In this document: one piece after another, positions 1 to 6,605 of the stretch
How positions within the stretch are numbered: the first letter of the stretch is position 1
How the letters are laid out: each line of letters starts with the position of its first letter
Source of the DNA: Prevotella sp.
GTDB lineage: Bacteria; Bacteroidota; Bacteroidia; Bacteroidales; Bacteroidaceae
Length of the DNA stretch: 7,929 nucleotides
NCBI GenBank assembly: GCA_016283605.1
Contig: JAEENF010000149.1
Location: forward strand, 1 to 7,929
Direction: 5' to 3'
The notes under the pieces: generated by a model
The model's input: the letters and a program-made list of their open reading frames with translations, nothing else
Database searches by the model: none
What the model was told of the DNA's origin: nothing
Program-made: the position numbers and the translations under genes

Positions 1-32
1 CCCGCTCAAGCTGTTTGAGCGGGGATTCTTTT
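1..32 (+). terminator. Rho-independent terminator hairpin at the window edge
   Basis: The arm CCCGCTCAA (1-9) pairs with TTGAGCGGG (15-23) around a short loop. A T-rich run (TTCTTTTTTATT) follows from 27 onward on the plus strand. This is a typical intrinsic terminator for a plus-strand gene lying left of the window. The same hairpin sits directly after the stop codon of the minus-strand lipoprotein gene, with an A-run before it on that strand, so it may act in both directions. The minus-strand U-tract would lie outside the window. Confidence 0.8.
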
Positions 33-353
33 TTATTCTTCCTTGTAGTTCTCGCGGATGTAGCGTCCCAGGTCGTTGTCTTTGTTTCGTTCGCCGCAAC
101 GACGGATGGCGTCTTTCATCCTGCGGTCCAGACTATCTATCTCGTGTAGCAGCGCCTGTTGTGTGGCTTCGGTGGTGCTGCCGCTCTGATGGATCACGCC
201 GACGATGTTCGAGATCTTCTGCGAGCATTCGGCGATGGTGTCACACAGCGCGTTCCACTCCCGTTGCTGCTGGATCTTCGAGTTCTGGCAACCCAAAATC
301 GTCAGACACACCATAAGACCAACTACGGCAGCAGCAAATTTTTCACTTTTCAC
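33..353 (-). CDS. Small putative lipoprotein, unknown function
   Basis: The predicted protein has 106 residues. Its N-terminus resembles a lipoprotein signal: basic residues at 2-5, a hydrophobic stretch at 6-20 and a lipobox-like I-L-G-C with Cys22 as the probable lipidated residue. The rest is polar and mostly helix-forming, with further cysteines at 37, 43 and 86 and a highly charged C-terminus. I recognise no family. The start is GTG: the same frame has a TGA six bases upstream, so no longer form is possible, and a start at Met14 would cut the signal peptide. The GTG and the following Lys-Ser-Glu-Lys codons come from a 7-base repeat array. Only 14 bases separate this start from the prs stop codon, so it is probably co-transcribed with prs. 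Predicted location is membrane-anchored, facing the periplasm or surface. That it is a gene is likely but not certain. Confidence 0.65.
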   Translation of the reverse strand: MKSEKFAAAVVGLMVCLTILGCQNSKIQQQREWNALCDTIAECSQKISNIVGVIHQSGSTTEATQQALLHEIDSLDRRMKDAIRRCGERNKDNDLGRYIRENYKEE

Positions 354-368
354 TCTTCACTATTCACT
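341..368 (-). repeat. Heptanucleotide array, 4 units of GTGAANA
   Basis: Read on the minus strand there are four consecutive 7-base units of the form GTGAANA or AGTGAAN, depending on register, followed by AAATTTG. The array begins at the stop codon of prs (368-370) and runs into the first codons of the lipoprotein gene, filling the whole gap between them. Each unit carries GTGA, a GTG start overlapping a TGA stop. Because the period is 7, successive GTGs fall in different frames, and only the GTG at 351-353 opens into the lipoprotein frame. Confidence 0.85.
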
Positions 369-1306
369 TAAATGAGGTAGAGGTCACTAATACTCTGGTT
401 ATTAATCACACGGCGGATGGCCTCTGCGAAGGTGTCGGCCACAGAGATTTGTTTCACCTTGGCACAACGCTGGGTGTAGGGGATCGAGTCGGTGAAAACG
501 ATTTCCTCGAGGGCAGACTCCTGCACACGGTCGCTGGCCGGACCGCTCATCACACAATGCGAGGCACAGGCTCTCACCGTCTTGGCACCGTTCTCCTTCA
601 TCAGGTCGGCAGCCTTCGTGATGGTGCCTGCGGTATCCACCATATCGTCGATGATGACCACGTTCTTACCTTCCACCTCACCGATGATCTGCATCGTGGC
701 AACGACATTGGCGCGGGCACGCGTCTTGTTGCAGAGTACCAGCGGACAGCCGAGGTACTTGGCATAGGTGTTGGCACGCTTCGAACCGCCCACATCGGGT
801 GAGGCGATAACGAGGTTGTCGAGGTGCAGACTCTGCAGGTAGGGCAGGATGACGCCTGAGGCATAGAGATGGTCTACGGGCACATCGAAGAAACCCTGTA
901 TCTGGTCTGCGTGCAGGTCCATCGTGATCACTCGGTTCACACCAGCCACACTCAACAGGTCGGCGACGAGTTTCGCGCCGATGCTCACACGGGGTTTGTC
1001 CTTACGGTCCTGACGGGCCCAGCCGAAGTAGGGGATGACGGCGTTGATGGTACGCGCTGAGGCACGTTTGGCAGCGTCGATCATCAGCAACAGCTCCATC
1101 AGATTGTCAGAGTTAGGGAAGGTGCTCTGCACGAGGAAGATGTCGCGTCCGCGGATGCTCTCTTCGTAGCTGACGGCAAACTCTCCATCGGAGAACTTGG
1201 TGATTTGCAACTGTCCCAGCGGACAGCCCAGACTCTGACAGATCTTCTCGGCCAGGTATCTTGTGGCCGTTCCCGAGAAAACCATATACGTACTTTTCTC
1301 ACTCAT
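368..1306 (-). CDS. prs: Ribose-phosphate pyrophosphokinase (PRPP synthetase)
   Basis: This enzyme converts ribose 5-phosphate and ATP to PRPP and AMP in the cytoplasm, feeding purine, pyrimidine, histidine, tryptophan and NAD synthesis. The protein has 312 residues, normal for class I enzymes. Visible motifs are the ATP-site loop RQDRK (98-102), the metal and substrate region DLHADQIQGFFD (130-141), the catalytic loop Lys194 and Arg196 in NKTRARAN, and the PRPP/ribose-phosphate loop IDDMVDTAGT (219-228). The C-terminal domain is complete, ending in a short hydrophobic tail. The ATG at 1304-1306 gives the expected N-terminus. The gene lies 21 bases after the ThiE-like gene and 14 bases before the lipoprotein gene, all on the same strand, suggesting an operon. 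No separate promoter was seen in the 21-base gap, though one could lie inside the upstream gene. Identification is firm. Confidence 0.97.
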   Translation of the reverse strand: MSEKSTYMVFSGTATRYLAEKICQSLGCPLGQLQITKFSDGEFAVSYEESIRGRDIFLVQSTFPNSDNLMELLLMIDAAKRASARTINAVIPYFGWARQDRKDKPRVSIGAKLVADLLSVAGVNRVITMDLHADQIQGFFDVPVDHLYASGVILPYLQSLHLDNLVIASPDVGGSKRANTYAKYLGCPLVLCNKTRARANVVATMQIIGEVEGKNVVIIDDMVDTAGTITKAADLMKENGAKTVRACASHCVMSGPASDRVQESALEEIVFTDSIPYTQRCAKVKQISVADTFAEAIRRVINNQSISDLYLI

Positions 1307-1327
1307 TGTTGATGTCTTTATGTATTA

Positions 1328-1936
1328 TCAGTTAATAATTTTATACAGTTTCACGAAGTGCTGCAACAGCGCCTTGTAGTCCAGTTCGTTGTGGATGTCG
1401 AAACGGTTCCACAGGTCGCCGGCGATGACTACGCCTCCGAAGCCTAAGTCCTTGGCGTATTTGATGTTATCGAGATTCATTCCACCAAGGGCGAAGACTT
1501 TCTTGTCGATGAGTCCCTGTCGCGAGGCTTCTTTCAGTTCTTCGGCCGTGAACGACTGTTTCTCGCTGGCCACGGTCTGCGAGTCGAAGATCGACTGCAG
1601 GAACACGTAGTTGGCGTGCTTCTTGGTCTCCTTCAGTTCGCTGATGGCGTGACAGGTGCGCGTGATGTTGCCCTTATAGCCTGAAGGGGCCTCGGTGAAG
1701 GCGTCGTCGATATGTATGCCGCGCAGCTTGTACTCGTCTTTCAGGTAGAAGTGGTGATGGACGGTAATCTTGCTCCAGCGGTCTTCTCCCAACAATGTCA
1801 GCAAGCGCTCGGAGTACATCGGCGACGAACCGGGCTTGTTCAGGTGAAGATCATCCAGACCTTCGTCGAAAAGGTTGGCCAGGATCTTGTCTTCTTCCAC
1901 GAAAAACGTGGGTTTGGTCATGACGATAAGTTTCAT
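1328..1936 (-). CDS. ThiE/TenI-like protein (thiamine phosphate synthase family), divergent active site
   Basis: The protein has 202 residues and the pattern of a TIM-barrel ThiE/TenI member. It shows MKLIVMTKPTFF at the first strand, LHLNKPG (30-36) where ThiE has its QLREK-like motif, GIHIDD (73-78) at the usual HLG position, a TCH motif (94-96), LQSIFDS (113-119) at the usual GPIFPT position, FALGGMN (148-154) and a GFGGVVIAGDLW phosphate-binding end (165-176). ThiE joins the thiazole and pyrimidine halves of thiamine. Here the Arg of the QxRxK motif is Asn33 and the Asn-Asp pair of the pyrophosphate/Mg site is not evident, so true synthase activity is doubtful and a TenI-like or unknown role is possible. 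I chose ATG 1936 over an in-frame ATG at 2008 because family members begin at MKLIV and because a good -7 element (1966-1973) lies inside the longer version. It is the first gene of the probable cluster with prs and the lipoprotein gene. Confidence 0.8.
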   Translation of the reverse strand: MKLIVMTKPTFFVEEDKILANLFDEGLDDLHLNKPGSSPMYSERLLTLLGEDRWSKITVHHHFYLKDEYKLRGIHIDDAFTEAPSGYKGNITRTCHAISELKETKKHANYVFLQSIFDSQTVASEKQSFTAEELKEASRQGLIDKKVFALGGMNLDNIKYAKDLGFGGVVIAGDLWNRFDIHNELDYKALLQHFVKLYKIIN

Positions 1937-1965
1937 TTGCGAATGACTTTTCTCTTTATCCAGTG

Positions 1966-1973
1966 CAAACTTA
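1966..1973 (-). promoter_or_regulatory. Bacteroidetes-type -7 element for the ThiE-like/prs/lipoprotein cluster
   Basis: On the minus strand the sequence is TAAGTTTG followed by C, a full match to TAnnTTTG. A start of transcription near 1960 would leave a leader of roughly 25 bases before the ATG at 1936. No clear TTTG -33 box is seen at the usual distance, so it may be weak or activator-dependent. Confidence 0.55.
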
Positions 1974-2047
1974 CACAAAATTTTCGATATTCGCTCTTCT
2001 TTCGCCAAAAAAATGAATTTCTAGGCCCATCTTTCGGAAAAATGTAG

Positions 2048-2055
2048 TAATTTTG
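2048..2055 (+). promoter_or_regulatory. Probable -7 element for fabD
   Basis: TAATTTTG followed by C matches the Bacteroidetes -7 consensus and would give a leader of about 45-50 bases before the fabD ATG at 2110. The leader is A/T-rich, contains AAGGTA three times (2067-2072, 2075-2080, 2095-2100) and a purine-rich AAGAAGAAAA just before the start. A good -33 box is not obvious. The promoter is divergent from the -7 element at 1966-1973. Confidence 0.5.
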
Positions 2056-2109
2056 CACCCGATTTAAAGGTAAAAAGGTATTTAATTAATAAATAAGGTA
2101 AGAAGAAAA

Positions 2110-3000
2110 ATGAAAGCATTTGTATTTCCCGGACAGGGAGCACAGTTTGTAGGTATGGGTAAGGATCTTTATGATACGAACCCGCTGGCGAAGGATCTTT
2201 TCGAGAAGGCCAACGACATTCTCGGCTATCGCATCACCGACATCATGTTCGAGGGCACCGATGAGGAGCTCAAGCAGACGAAGGTCACTCAGCCTGCCGT
2301 TTTCCTCCATAGTGTGATTTCCGCCCTTTGCATGGGTGAGGCCTTCGAGCCAAAGATGACTGCCGGCCACTCGCTGGGTGAGTTCTCTGCGCTGACCGCT
2401 GCTGGTGCCCTGAGTTTCGAGGATGGATTGAAGTTGGTTTACGCCCGTGCTATGGCGATGCAGAAGGCCTGCGAGGCTCAGCCCTCCACGATGGCTGCTA
2501 TCATCGCCCTGCCCGACGAGAAGGTCGAGGAGGTCTGCGCTGAGGTGAGCAAGATGGGTAAGGGCGTCGTCGTTCCTGCCAACTATAACTGCCCTGGTCA
2601 GCTGGTGATCTCCGGCAATGTCGAGGCTATCGAGGAGGCCTGCGAGCAGCTGAAGGCCGCTGGTGCTAAGCGTGCACTGGTGCTGAAGGTGGGTGGCGCG
2701 TTCCACTCTCCGCTGATGCAGCCTGCCAAGGACGAGCTTCAGGCTGCCATCGAGCAGACGGAGATCAAGACGCCGAAGTGTCCTGTCTATCAGAATGTCG
2801 ATGGAAAGCCTCATACTGATCCTGCTGAGATCAAGGCTAACCTCATTGCCCAGCTCACGAGTTCCGTCCGTTGGACTCAGAGTGTTCAGAATATGATTGC
2901 CGACGGTGCCGACGACTTCACCGAGTGTGGTCCTGGCAAGGCGCTGCAAGGCATGATCTCCAAGATCAACAAAGAGGTCTCTGCTCATGGCATCGGATAA
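2110..3000 (+). CDS. fabD: Malonyl-CoA:acyl carrier protein transacylase
   Basis: FabD moves the malonyl group from CoA to acyl carrier protein, supplying the extender unit for type II fatty acid synthesis in the cytoplasm. The protein has 296 residues, close to the usual length. It shows the N-terminal FPGQGAQ oxyanion motif (6-12), the nucleophile elbow GHSLGE with Ser88, the conserved Arg113 that holds the malonyl carboxylate, catalytic His199 in GAFHSP, the QLTSSVRW motif (248-255) and the late ECGPGKAL motif (272-279). All catalytic residues are present, so it should be active. The ATG at 2110 follows a purine-rich stretch and gives the standard MKAFVFPGQG start. The last 14 bases overlap the start of the downstream amylase gene in another frame, which points to co-transcription and probable translational coupling. 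No other fatty acid synthesis gene is visible beside it. Confidence 0.96.
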   Translation: MKAFVFPGQGAQFVGMGKDLYDTNPLAKDLFEKANDILGYRITDIMFEGTDEELKQTKVTQPAVFLHSVISALCMGEAFEPKMTAGHSLGEFSALTAAGALSFEDGLKLVYARAMAMQKACEAQPSTMAAIIALPDEKVEEVCAEVSKMGKGVVVPANYNCPGQLVISGNVEAIEEACEQLKAAGAKRALVLKVGGAFHSPLMQPAKDELQAAIEQTEIKTPKCPVYQNVDGKPHTDPAEIKANLIAQLTSSVRWTQSVQNMIADGADDFTECGPGKALQGMISKINKEVSAHGIG

Positions 3001-4642
3001 GATCATCATTTATCAGGTTTTCACACGGCTCTATGGCAACAGGAATACGACTCGTAAGGAGAACGGCACCATAGAGGAGAACGGTTGCGGAAAACTGAAC
3101 GACTTCACGCCCACGACCCTGAAAAAAATCAGGGACATGGGCGTGAGCCATATCTGGTACACAGGTCTCATCCGTCACGCTACGCAGACGGACTACACCC
3201 AGTACGGCATTCCCAGGAATCATCCTGCCATCGTGAAGGGTAGGGCAGGCTCGCCTTACGCCATCACCGACTATTACGATATCGACCCCGATCTGGCTAC
3301 TGATGTCAATCAGCGCATGCAGGAGTTCGAGGCGCTGGTGGAGCGCACCCACAAGGCCGGCATGAAGGTCATCATCGACTTCGTGCCCAACCACGTGGCC
3401 CGTCAGTACCACTCCATCTGTAAGCCCGAAGGCGTGAAGGATCTGGGCGAGGATGACAACCCTCAGAACGGTTTCGACCCTCAGAATAATTTTTACTATT
3501 GTCCGGGTCAGCGCTTTACCCCTTACTTCGACCTCTATCACGGTGAGAGCGAGCCTTACCTCGAGGAACCCGCCAAGGCGACGGGCAACGACTGCTTCCA
3601 CAATGCACCAGGCATGAACGACTGGTATGAGACGGTGAAACTGAACTACGGCGTCGACTACTATACTGGTCGTGTGGGCCATTTCAGCCCTATCCCCGAC
3701 ACATGGGACAAGATGACCGCTATCCTGCTGTTCTGGGCGTCGAAGGGTGTCGACGGCTTCCGTTGCGATATGGCCGAGATGGTGCCTGCCGCCTTCTGGC
3801 AGTGGGCCACCGACAAGGTGAAGTTCCGCTATCCGCAACTGATCTTCATCGGCGAGGTCTATAATCCTGCAGAATACCGCAACTATCTCGCTGCCGGCTT
3901 CGACTACCTCTACGACAAGGTGGGGATGTACGACACCGTTCGCGAGGTGATGCGCGGCAACCAGTCTACCCACGCCATCACCGGCGCCTGGCAGGCTACC
4001 GACGATATCCGTCAGCACATGCTCTACTTCCTCGAGAATCACGACGAGCAGCGCGTGGCCAGCAGCTTCTTTGCCGGCGATGCCCGCAGGGGTGTGCCAG
4101 GACTCGTGGTCTCGGCCCTGCTGCAGCAGAATCCGCTGATGGTCTACTTCGGTCAGGAGTATGGCGAGCGGGGTATGGACAAGGAGGGCTTCAGCGGCCA
4201 CGACGGAAGAACCACCATCTTCGACTACTGGAGTGTGGATACCCTGGTGCGTGCGGCCAACCGCCGGCTCACTCAGGAGGAGAAAACCTTGAAGGCCGTC
4301 TACGACAAAGTGCTGGGTATCGCCGCCACCGAGAAGGCCGTCGTCGAGGGTGTGTCGTTCGATCTGATGTACGTCAACGGCCACTACCATCATCAGTACG
4401 CCTTCCTGCGCAAGGCAGGCTCGGAGCTGCTGTTGATCGTTGCGAATTTTGATGACATTCAGGCCTCTGTCGACATCACCATTCCTGGCCACGCCTTCGA
4501 CTATCTGAAGATCAAGGAGAAGAACGTCCAGACTACCGACCTGATGACTGGTGCGAAACTGAAGTTGACGCTCAAGCGCGATGCTGCCGTCACTCTGTCC
4601 GTACCTCCTCTAGGCGCGGTCGTCCTGAAATGCAAAGCATAA
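2987..4642 (+). CDS. Cytoplasmic GH13 alpha-amylase family glycoside hydrolase
   Basis: The protein has 551 residues and is a GH13 (alpha-amylase clan) enzyme expected to act on alpha-1,4-glucan or maltodextrin. The four conserved regions are complete: DFVPNH (131-136), GFRCDMAEM with nucleophile Asp261 (257-265), FIGEVY with acid/base Glu290 (287-292) and ENHDEQR with the transition-state Asp353 (350-356). Upstream, HIWYTG (55-60) and GRAGSPYAITDYYDIDP (85-101) are typical of a Bacteroidetes amylase group. Residues from about 455 to 551 form the usual C-terminal beta-sandwich. There is no signal peptide or lipobox, so it is probably intracellular, handling imported oligosaccharides or glycogen rather than surface starch. 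The ATG at 2987 lies inside the end of fabD. No susC/susD or transporter gene is adjacent, so its exact substrate is not shown by context. Confidence 0.92.
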   Translation: MASDKIIIYQVFTRLYGNRNTTRKENGTIEENGCGKLNDFTPTTLKKIRDMGVSHIWYTGLIRHATQTDYTQYGIPRNHPAIVKGRAGSPYAITDYYDIDPDLATDVNQRMQEFEALVERTHKAGMKVIIDFVPNHVARQYHSICKPEGVKDLGEDDNPQNGFDPQNNFYYCPGQRFTPYFDLYHGESEPYLEEPAKATGNDCFHNAPGMNDWYETVKLNYGVDYYTGRVGHFSPIPDTWDKMTAILLFWASKGVDGFRCDMAEMVPAAFWQWATDKVKFRYPQLIFIGEVYNPAEYRNYLAAGFDYLYDKVGMYDTVREVMRGNQSTHAITGAWQATDDIRQHMLYFLENHDEQRVASSFFAGDARRGVPGLVVSALLQQNPLMVYFGQEYGERGMDKEGFSGHDGRTTIFDYWSVDTLVRAANRRLTQEEKTLKAVYDKVLGIAATEKAVVEGVSFDLMYVNGHYHHQYAFLRKAGSELLLIVANFDDIQASVDITIPGHAFDYLKIKEKNVQTTDLMTGAKLKLTLKRDAAVTLSVPPLGAVVLKCKA

Positions 4643-4668
4643 AGACACAGAAGTTAATTCTCAATGTC

Positions 4669-5577
4669 CTAGAACAGCAGGGTGACGAGGAGGGGGATGG
4701 ATACCATCGAGACGAGGGTCGTGACAAAGGTGACGGCGGTGATCATGGTGGTGTCCTTCTCGTATTTCAGACAGAGGATGGTGCCGTAGGTGGCAACGGG
4801 CATCGCGATGACGAGGGTGTTGATGTTGACCACGAACGGCTCGAAACCGAGAAACCGCATGACGAAATGCACGGCAACGGGCAGTACGGCCAGGCGGAGT
4901 AGGGTAGTGACATAGACCGTGGCGTTGCCCAGCATCGAGCGCAGGGAGAGTTGTGACATCGACGAGCCGACGATGAGCAGGGCGGCTGGGACGGTGATGT
5001 TGCCCAGCATGGTGAGCGGCTGGCTGATGGCAGCAGGGATGTTGTCGATGCGCAGGGCCACGATGCCCATCGTCAGATAGGCGGCGAGCATGGGGGTGCT
5101 ATAGAGCACTTTCTTCTCGAAACGCTCCTGGTCGCTGCTGGTACCGGTGATGAGGATGGTGCCGATGGTGAAGACGGCAAAGGTGTTCACCACATTCAGC
5201 ACGGCAGCGTAGAACACGGCTTCGTGGCCGAAGATGGAGGCTACCACGGGGTAACCCATGAATCCGACATTACCGAAGATGAGTGCGAACCCCACGGCCC
5301 CTTGGACCGCACGGTCCCTGACCAGATAGCGGGGCAGCAGGAAGCCGGCGACGGACAGCAGCAGATAGGTGAGGACGCTGATGAGCAACAGGGGCAGGAT
5401 GTAGCGGCGGTCGGGCAGCTCGCCCGTCATCGCTGAGGAGAGGATCAGGGCAGGACAGGTGATGTTGATGACCAGACGGGACAGCTGGCGGTCGAAATCG
5501 CCGCCGAGGTATCCCAACTTGCCCGCTACGAAGCCTACGACCACGAGGGCAAAGAGTGTCAGCATCACTACTATCAT
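4669..5577 (-). CDS. AEC-family (auxin efflux carrier-like) transporter
   Basis: This is a 302-residue, very hydrophobic inner-membrane protein with about ten membrane segments, roughly at 1-19, 33-51, 59-80, 93-116, 122-144, 158-176, 185-206, 217-241, 250-270 and 279-302. A polar break lies near 145-157, between the two five-helix halves. Signature features of the AEC family are the broken-helix motif INITCPALIL (37-46), FGNVGFMGYPV (101-111) in the first half and LGNITVPAALLIVGSSM (191-207) in the second. Bacterial members include malonate and malate carriers, but the substrate cannot be told from this sequence. The ATG at 5575-5577 gives a normal first helix. The gene is convergent with the amylase gene across 26 bases with no convincing terminator between them, and divergent from the flavodoxin-like gene. 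It has its own well-formed promoter. Confidence 0.9.
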   Translation of the reverse strand: MIVVMLTLFALVVVGFVAGKLGYLGGDFDRQLSRLVINITCPALILSSAMTGELPDRRYILPLLLISVLTYLLLSVAGFLLPRYLVRDRAVQGAVGFALIFGNVGFMGYPVVASIFGHEAVFYAAVLNVVNTFAVFTIGTILITGTSSDQERFEKKVLYSTPMLAAYLTMGIVALRIDNIPAAISQPLTMLGNITVPAALLIVGSSMSQLSLRSMLGNATVYVTTLLRLAVLPVAVHFVMRFLGFEPFVVNINTLVIAMPVATYGTILCLKYEKDTTMITAVTFVTTLVSMVSIPLLVTLLF

Positions 5578-5602
5578 CTGCTATAATCTCATTAAATCGT
5601 GG

Positions 5603-5634
5603 CAAAAGTACTCAAAAAACGTGAACTTTCCAAA
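5603..5634 (-). promoter_or_regulatory. Promoter of the AEC transporter gene (-33 and -7)
   Basis: On the minus strand a TTTG box (5631-5634) is followed after exactly 20 bases by TACTTTTG (5603-5610). This matches the Bacteroidetes vegetative promoter in both boxes and in spacing. It would give a leader of about 20 bases before the ATG at 5577. Confidence 0.75.
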
Positions 5635-5650
5635 CTAAATCCGTGATATA

Positions 5651-5682
5651 TTTGCATAGATGTAGGAAAAAGCGTATTTTTG
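5651..5682 (+). promoter_or_regulatory. Promoter of the flavodoxin-like gene (-33 and -7)
   Basis: TTTG (5651-5654) is followed after exactly 20 bases by TATTTTTG (5675-5682), then CAGC. Both boxes and the spacing match the Bacteroidetes consensus. Transcription from about 5688 would leave a leader of about 30 bases before the ATG at 5721. This excludes the longer in-frame reading from 5643, which would include the promoter. Confidence 0.75.
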
Positions 5683-5720
5683 CAGCAACTTATCAGATTC
5701 ATTACTTAATTATCAACAAA

Positions 5721-6524
5721 ATGAAAAGGGTTTTATTATTGTTTGCTATGGCAGCATTCGTTACAACAGGCTTCGCACAAAAGAAGCTGGTACTTTACTA
5801 TTCAGAGACTGGTTCAACCAAGACTGTAGCAGAAGAATTGCAGAAACAACTTGGCGCAGACATTGAGAGCATCGAGGCCGTGAAGCCTTATTCTGGCAAT
5901 TTCCAGGAAACGATGCAGCGTGGACAAAAGGAGATGCAGAGCGGTGAGTGGCCTGCCCTCAAGGCTCTGACAAAGAAAATCACTGACTACGACGTGATCT
6001 TCCTCGGTTATCCCATCTGGTTTGGAACCTACGCCAACCCTATCGCAACGCTCGTCAAAGAGAATGACTTCGCGGGTAAGAAGATTGTACCTTTCTGTAC
6101 CTTCGGCAGCGGTGGTCTGGAACCATCTTCAGACGCCCTTGTGAAAGCACTTCCCAAAGCAAAGGTCGAGAAGGGCTATGGTGTTCGTACTGCCAGAGTG
6201 GCATCTGCCGCCAAGGAACTCGACCGTTTCCTGAAGGAGAATGGCTACAAGAAAGGTTCCGTCAAGCCGTTGCCTGAGTATTCTGCTCAGAAGGCTGTCG
6301 GCGACAAGGAGCGTAAGATCTTCGATGATGCCTGCTCGAGCTATCAGTTCCCGCTGGGTACACCTGAAACCTTCGGCATGCGTACCACCGACGACAGCAT
6401 CGACTATGAGTTTAAGGTGAAGAGCCAGGGCTTCGGCGGTGGTGCTCCATCGACTTCTACCATCTATGTGACGATGGGTAAGGAAGAGGGTGCTAAGCCA
6501 GAGTTTACTCGCGTGGTGAGATGA
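5721..6524 (+). CDS. Exported flavodoxin-like protein
   Basis: The protein has 267 residues. Residues 1-19 form a Sec signal peptide: MKR, a hydrophobic core, then a probable cut after Gly-Phe-Ala. The following flavodoxin fold begins LVLYYSETGST, with the FMN-phosphate loop SETGST at 28-33, then VIFLGYPIWFGTYANPI (92-108) and the FCTFGSGG flavin loop (125-132). Flavodoxins carry electrons using FMN; this type resembles the larger flavodoxin group common in Bacteroidetes. Residues from about 205 form an extra beta-rich, glycine-containing tail whose role I cannot assign. If exported, the protein would act in the periplasm and its redox partner is unknown. The ATG at 5721 is chosen because it gives a clean signal peptide and lies just after a strong promoter. 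The transcript is monocistronic, ending at a hairpin shared with the facing HU-like gene. Confidence 0.88.
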   Translation: MKRVLLLFAMAAFVTTGFAQKKLVLYYSETGSTKTVAEELQKQLGADIESIEAVKPYSGNFQETMQRGQKEMQSGEWPALKALTKKITDYDVIFLGYPIWFGTYANPIATLVKENDFAGKKIVPFCTFGSGGLEPSSDALVKALPKAKVEKGYGVRTARVASAAKELDRFLKENGYKKGSVKPLPEYSAQKAVGDKERKIFDDACSSYQFPLGTPETFGMRTTDDSIDYEFKVKSQGFGGGAPSTSTIYVTMGKEEGAKPEFTRVVR

Positions 6525-6560
6525 AAAAGGGGACTGACAACTCTCGTAGTCTGTCAGTCC
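6524..6560 (-). terminator. Terminator of the HU-like gene, hairpin shared with the flavodoxin 3' end
   Basis: The arms GGACTGACA (6531-6539) and TGTCAGTCC (6552-6560) are perfectly complementary, with possible inner pairing of ACT and AGT. Read on the minus strand the stem is followed by CC and TTTTT (6524-6528), a proper U-tract, so it best fits termination of the leftward HU-like transcript. On the plus strand the sequence after the stem (TCTCGTTAGTTT) is only weakly T-rich, so termination of the flavodoxin transcript there is possible but weaker. Confidence 0.7.
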
Positions 6561-6571
6561 TCTCGTTAGTT

Positions 6572-6600
6572 TGCAGAATACCTTAGATTTTGATTCTGCA
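6572..6600 (-). other. Inverted repeat in the 3' untranslated region of the HU-like gene
   Basis: TGCAGAAT (6572-6579) and ATTCTGCA (6593-6600) form an 8-base-pair stem with a 13-base loop. It lies between the 7-base repeat array and the terminator and has no U-tract on either strand. It may only stabilise the RNA 3' end. Confidence 0.45.
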
Positions 6601-6605
6601 CAGCA

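Noticed and set aside
341..368. The short direct repeats as a CRISPR array
   Set aside because: Units are 7 bases with no spacers and no cas genes are present. The same holds for the arrays at 6606-6640 and 7876-7908.
1937..2008. N-terminal extension of the ThiE-like protein from an ATG at 2008
   Set aside because: The extra 24 residues are polar and not family-like, and a consensus -7 element lies within them. MKLIV at 1936 is the family-like start.
2086..3009. A 307-codon open frame on the minus strand opposite fabD
   Set aside because: It is antisense to a complete, catalytically intact fabD, has no family features, and extends into the fabD promoter leader.
2966..4492. A 508-codon open frame on the minus strand opposite the amylase gene
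   Set aside because: It mirrors a gene with all four GH13 motifs intact, has no recognisable domain and no promoter, and its composition (rich in Val, His, Leu) is typical of an antisense shadow in GC-rich coding DNA.
4643..4668. A terminator between the convergent amylase and AEC-transporter genes
   Set aside because: Only a weak AGAA/TTCT pairing is seen, with no G/C core and no U-tract.
5643..5720. N-terminal extension of the flavodoxin-like protein
   Set aside because: It would be read from a non-ATG start through the promoter itself and would bury the signal peptide behind 26 basic and aromatic residues.
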